A program made the position numbers and the translations under genes. This document shows, in pieces, positions 60,854-64,000 of a stretch of DNA of 64,000 nucleotides. The DNA comes from Flavobacterium terrae (GTDB lineage: Bacteria > Bacteroidota > Bacteroidia > Flavobacteriales > Flavobacteriaceae), in NCBI RefSeq assembly GCF_900142035.1, contig NZ_FQZI01000002.1:248001-312000 (forward strand), written 5' to 3'. Numbering within the stretch: position 1 is the stretch's first letter; every line of letters begins with the position of its first letter. The notes beneath the pieces were generated by a model. It was not told where the DNA came from and made no database searches. It saw only the letters and a list, made by a program, of their open reading frames with translations.

Positions 60854-62376
60854 TGCTTATCTTCCAATTCTTGATTTATTTTTTGAATCAGGTATTCTCT
60901 ACCCACAATTTCAGAACAGGTTACCACAGCTCCAATAGTAACTCCTAAAACACCATGCATATTAATGCTTTGGCCTGTTAAAAATAAGTTTTCTATTTTA
61001 GTTTTAGGTGAAATAAATGTTTTCATAGGATTACTTGAATCCTTCACATATCCATATAAATTTCCATGATGACCGCCTATATAATCTCTATAAGATAAAG
61101 GTGTAGAAGCATGAATCGATTTAATGCAATCTCTAATTCCAGGGAATTTTTTCTCAATTTCTTTTAAAAATATTACAGTTTTTTGAGCTTTGAACTTTTC
61201 ATACTCTTCCCCTCTCTCTTCCTTTTCTGCAACGGTATTGTGTGTGTTTTCCCATTGCATCATTTCTTCATAACGCATATAAGTTATACCAGTCATACTT
61301 TCTGCCCAAACTTGGTTTTCTTCAGATACATTCATTGAAACCATATAACTCTCTGGCCAAGAATGTTCAGTATAATTAGCAGTATCCCAAATTTTGTTAG
61401 AATCTTTAAAATGGTAAAAATTATGGTTTATGTACTTAAAGGATTCTGGCTTAAAAACTATGTAAATACTAAAAGGAGCGGTTAAAACTTCTATTTCTTG
61501 AATACGTTTATAGTAAGATTTTCTCAACCTATCTTCTCCTACCATTTTAAGTGTAGTTTTTGGCTCTATGTTAGATATAAAAACATCTCCAAAATAGGTT
61601 TTCCCATTTTTAGTTTTTACAGAAACAAGCTTTTCTTCTTCAAATCCAAAACCAACAACTTCACTATGTTTATAAATTTCACCACCATAGTGTCTAAGTT
61701 GTTTAATCAATTGTTTTGTGATTTGACTTCCTCCATTAATACATCTCCATGAACTTTGCATGTAAGAGTTTACCGAAAGAGCATGTACATAAAAAGGTGT
61801 CTTATCAGCAATTCCGGCATACAAAAAGTTAGAACCTGCAAGAACAGCCTTTAACTTATCATTATCAGTTAACTCATCAAAGTATGACTTTGCATTGATT
61901 GATAAGATTTCCTGTTGGTATCCTTCTCCCAGCACCATATTATACAACGGGAAAGAATCGCAGGTGTATTGCAAATAATCACAATATTTCTTTATTGTTT
62001 CTTCTTCTTCAGGGAAAAACTCCTTTAACTGTTTAACAAAATTATCATAGCCTTGAGCATGTGGATATTCGTTTGAATCGTCATCAAACGTTATGAAATC
62101 ATAACCGTCTTCATCCATTTTTTTTAAACGAAGTTGATCCATAATACCTATATAGGAAAAATATCCGTGAAGATTTTGACCTTTTTCGAGTCCTCCTATA
62201 TAGTGAATTCCAGTATCAAAAATAGTTTTATCACGTACAAAGGTTTGTAAATTTCCTCCGTACTGATTGTTTTTTTCAAGAACACAAACTTTTTTACCTT
62301 CTTTCGCTAAAATAATAGCAGACACAAGACCTCCCAGACCACTACCTATAATAACTATGTCGTATTTGTTCTCCAA
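60850..62376 (-). CDS. phytoene-desaturase-like NAD(P)/FAD-dependent oxidoreductase
   Basis: The 508-residue flavoprotein begins KYDIVIIGSGLGGLVSAIILAKEGKKVCVLEKNNQYGGNLQTF, the FAD-binding Rossmann loop of the CrtI/CrtISO group, and ends with the second FAD motif NLFLTGQSINMHGVLGVTIGAVVTCSEIVG. No carotenoid genes are next to it. In flexirubin and aryl-polyene clusters such oxidoreductases handle polyene chains or the aromatic ring, which fits this location. It overlaps the C45 gene by 4 bp and lies 2 bp after the MMPL gene. Confidence 0.88.
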   Translation of the reverse strand: MENKYDIVIIGSGLGGLVSAIILAKEGKKVCVLEKNNQYGGNLQTFVRDKTIFDTGIHYIGGLEKGQNLHGYFSYIGIMDQLRLKKMDEDGYDFITFDDDSNEYPHAQGYDNFVKQLKEFFPEEEETIKKYCDYLQYTCDSFPLYNMVLGEGYQQEILSINAKSYFDELTDNDKLKAVLAGSNFLYAGIADKTPFYVHALSVNSYMQSSWRCINGGSQITKQLIKQLRHYGGEIYKHSEVVGFGFEEEKLVSVKTKNGKTYFGDVFISNIEPKTTLKMVGEDRLRKSYYKRIQEIEVLTAPFSIYIVFKPESFKYINHNFYHFKDSNKIWDTANYTEHSWPESYMVSMNVSEENQVWAESMTGITYMRYEEMMQWENTHNTVAEKEERGEEYEKFKAQKTVIFLKEIEKKFPGIRDCIKSIHASTPLSYRDYIGGHHGNLYGYVKDSSNPMKTFISPKTKIENLFLTGQSINMHGVLGVTIGAVVTCSEIVGREYLIQKINQELEDKQ

Positions 62377-62378
62377 AA

Positions 62379-64000
62379 TTACTTTACTAAAACTATAATG
62401 TTATGGTTTTCAGTTTCAAGTTTGAAACCTAAATTTTCAAAATGATTTTTATATTCAGAATTTGAAACCAAAATGATTTTATTTACTGTTGAAGGTAAAG
62501 CTAAATTTTCTAATTCGTTTGTTTCCACATCAGAAATAAGCAAGTCAGAATATTTTCCATCATTTAATTCAAATGAATCCAAATACTTTATTTCTCTCTT
62601 TTTAACCAAATAATTAGTCGAAGCTATTTCTCGATTATCTAAATTAGAAATATAGCTTTGAATTTTACGTTTTGGCTCATTAATAGCAAGCATAAAATCA
62701 ATTTGCCCATAATCATTTCCTAAATGCATTAACCTTGCACTATCCGTTATGACTTTGTTTAAATGATAATACACTGTTTTATTTTTCTCAAAATCAGTTT
62801 TTACAGCTTTAACAATCTCGTCTTCTTTATATAAAAAACTTGAGAACAATTTATTTCTAAAGTAGTTTTCGCCTTCAAATTCTTCTCTTATCTTCGAAAA
62901 TTGCTGACGGTAAAATTTATTTATTTTTTTAGATCTTTCTGTATAATCTGAACCAAAAGAAGCATCAGAAGCTTTTATTCTATCTTCTATAACAACAGTT
63001 ATACTTTCATTGTGAATCATAAAATCTCCTTTTGGAGCAGTCTCTGAATTTCCGTGAATGTAAATTGGTAAGATATCTAAATTGTATTCTTGCGCTAAGA
63101 AAAAGGCTCCTTTATGAAAACGCTTAACTACATTATCATCTGAACGAGTGCCTTCAGGGAAAATCATTAAAGAATAACCTTGTTCTATTTTTTCACGAAG
63201 ATGATCTACTCCTCCTTCAATTCCTTGTGAAACTGGATAATATCCCATAGCACGAACAGCTTTGCCAAAAATTGGTGAATTGTAAACCCAATCATTTACC
63301 AAATACACAATTTTATGAGTCACCATTCCTAAAGCCAAAGTATCTAACACCGAAGTATGATTCGCAATTATAATAGCTGGCTTCTCAAATTTCTCTCCAA
63401 CTTTATTTATTACTTGTTTTTTAACAAAAGGATTCGAATATAAAACCGAAGTCACAAATTTTGCCATTAACTTTCTAAAGAAAAGCATTTTCTTTTCAGC
63501 ATTAGCCGGTATAATTTTTAATAAAAAACGGCCAAAAGTTGATAACAAAATACCTCCCAAACTATAATACAATAATGAAACAACCGAATGTAAAAAAGTA
63601 AAAATAGTAACCGGTACATTTCCTTTTTTCACTCTATTAAAAAAGCAAAATCTAAATAAAATTGGATAAACTATAAATGTTATGATTAAAGCCGCAAACA
63701 CTCCAATTAAAGATACAGAAGAGATTGACTTTAATGCAGGATGCTTCGCAAAAACTAATGCACCAATTGCCAAAATAGTTGTAAGTGCCGCTAAAATGAT
63801 CGAAATACGATAGGTTTTCATTTCATTTTTTCCAGTAGTATATTCTTTTTGTAAAGCACTTGTCATGAAAATACTAAAATCGACTCCATGACCAAAAATT
63901 AATGTACAAACGATTAAACTAAAAATATTAAGTTGAATGTCGAAAACACTCATAATTCCTGCTGTCACAACTCCTGTAATAACAATTGGAATAGTACTTA
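62379..64000 (-). CDS. MMPL transporter / lysophospholipid acyltransferase / methyltransferase-like fusion, C-terminal part
   Basis: The frame runs to the right edge without a stop, so the 540 visible residues are the C-terminal part. The start includes RND/MMPL helices (LIVCTLIFGHGVDFSIFMTSALQ, the GHGVDF motif of the fourth helix in the second half). Then a PlsC-type acyltransferase follows with NHTSVLDTLALG and FPEGTRSDDN (the NHxxxxD and FPEGTR motifs), and the last part looks like a degenerate Rossmann methyltransferase fold. This three-part architecture is known from flexirubin/aryl-polyene clusters. The rest of that cluster should lie beyond 64000. Confidence 0.9.
   Translation of the reverse strand, partial: STIPIVITGVVTAGIMSVFDIQLNIFSLIVCTLIFGHGVDFSIFMTSALQKEYTTGKNEMKTYRISIILAALTTILAIGALVFAKHPALKSISSVSLIGVFAALIITFIVYPILFRFCFFNRVKKGNVPVTIFTFLHSVVSLLYYSLGGILLSTFGRFLLKIIPANAEKKMLFFRKLMAKFVTSVLYSNPFVKKQVINKVGEKFEKPAIIIANHTSVLDTLALGMVTHKIVYLVNDWVYNSPIFGKAVRAMGYYPVSQGIEGGVDHLREKIEQGYSLMIFPEGTRSDDNVVKRFHKGAFFLAQEYNLDILPIYIHGNSETAPKGDFMIHNESITVVIEDRIKASDASFGSDYTERSKKINKFYRQQFSKIREEFEGENYFRNKLFSSFLYKEDEIVKAVKTDFEKNKTVYYHLNKVITDSARLMHLGNDYGQIDFMLAINEPKRKIQSYISNLDNREIASTNYLVKKREIKYLDSFELNDGKYSDLLISDVETNELENLALPSTVNKIILVSNSEYKNHFENLGFKLETENHNIIVLVK

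Noticed and set aside
1..64000. Prophage, integrative element or insertion sequence
   Set aside because: No integrase, transposase, phage structural gene, att-like direct repeat or mobilisation gene was seen; the repeats found are short and non-coding.

Overview
The window reads as chromosomal DNA of a member of the Bacteroidetes, almost certainly a Flavobacteriaceae and most like Flavobacterium. It is strongly AT-rich, Shine-Dalgarno sites are weak, and several genes are preceded by the flavobacterial promoter form TTG-N17-23-TAnnTTTG. Lineage-typical genes are a type IX secretion C-terminal domain, a TonB-dependent receptor, a long SecA without a C-terminal zinc motif, a DnaJ with half of the usual zinc finger, DUF2795, DUF2007 and GIN-domain (DUF2807) proteins, and the tail of a probable flexirubin/aryl-polyene pigment cluster. 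No transposase, integrase, phage gene, CRISPR array or rRNA was seen. One tRNA (Pro, UGG) is present. No gene-free stretch exceeds 300 bp; the longest, 16575-16867, is very AT-rich and holds only a presumed leader.

Layout. 1-5.5 kb: end of a methyltransferase, a LolD/MacB-type ABC ATPase, a large M16 zinc peptidase, a small secreted protein, a PduO-type cobalamin adenosyltransferase and DUF2795. 5.5-9.6 kb: secA and a zinc-ribbon methyltransferase. 9.6-13.7 kb (minus): a TonB receptor with a small Cys-motif membrane protein, then a GlcD-like flavin oxidase. 13.9-18.3 kb: a seven-repeat T9SS-secreted protein, an AEC transporter, a 65-residue protein and MeaB, which with the adenosyltransferase implies a B12-dependent methylmalonyl-CoA mutase elsewhere. 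18.3-19.9 kb: a secreted beta-propeller and a TetR regulator with two matching palindromic operators. 20.0-22.7 kb: lipoprotein, multi-pass membrane protein, NarL-type histidine kinase and response regulator in one operon. 22.7-27.2 kb: MATE pump, PPK2 kinase and small proteins, with a palindromic intergenic element at 25.8 kb.

27.3-32.8 kb is the most distinctive accessory-looking block: an ECF sigma factor, a membrane anti-sigma-like protein, a small secreted protein and two paralogous von Willebrand A proteins. Several of these carry pieces of the SusC/TonB-receptor N-terminus (carboxypeptidase-regulatory domain, EVVVTA motif, plug-like ending YGxxxxxGxxxIxTK) without any beta-barrel. 32.9-36 kb: ABC-F ATPase, lipoprotein, alpha/beta hydrolase. 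35.9-41.1 kb is a six-gene minus operon: ABC-2 exporter, MscS channel, a sigma-54 response regulator with no DNA-binding domain, a degenerate DEAD-like protein, DUF2007. 41.2-42.9 kb is grpE-dnaJ.

43-51 kb: YceI lipoprotein, TIGR01777 epimerase, DUF4442, then the operon DUF4870-PadR-PspC-M23-GIN with a clear promoter, an inverted repeat over that promoter, and a simple-sequence repeat just before padR. 51.1-54.6 kb: trxB, tRNA-Pro, prolyl oligopeptidase. 54.7-57 kb: four small uncharacterised genes with three copies of a REP-like double-hairpin repeat between them. 57.1-64 kb (minus, continuing past the edge): five translationally coupled genes (SDR, PaaK-like ligase, C45 acyltransferase, phytoene-desaturase-like oxidoreductase, MMPL/acyltransferase/methyltransferase fusion), whose order matches the flexirubin/aryl-polyene lipid pigment pathway.
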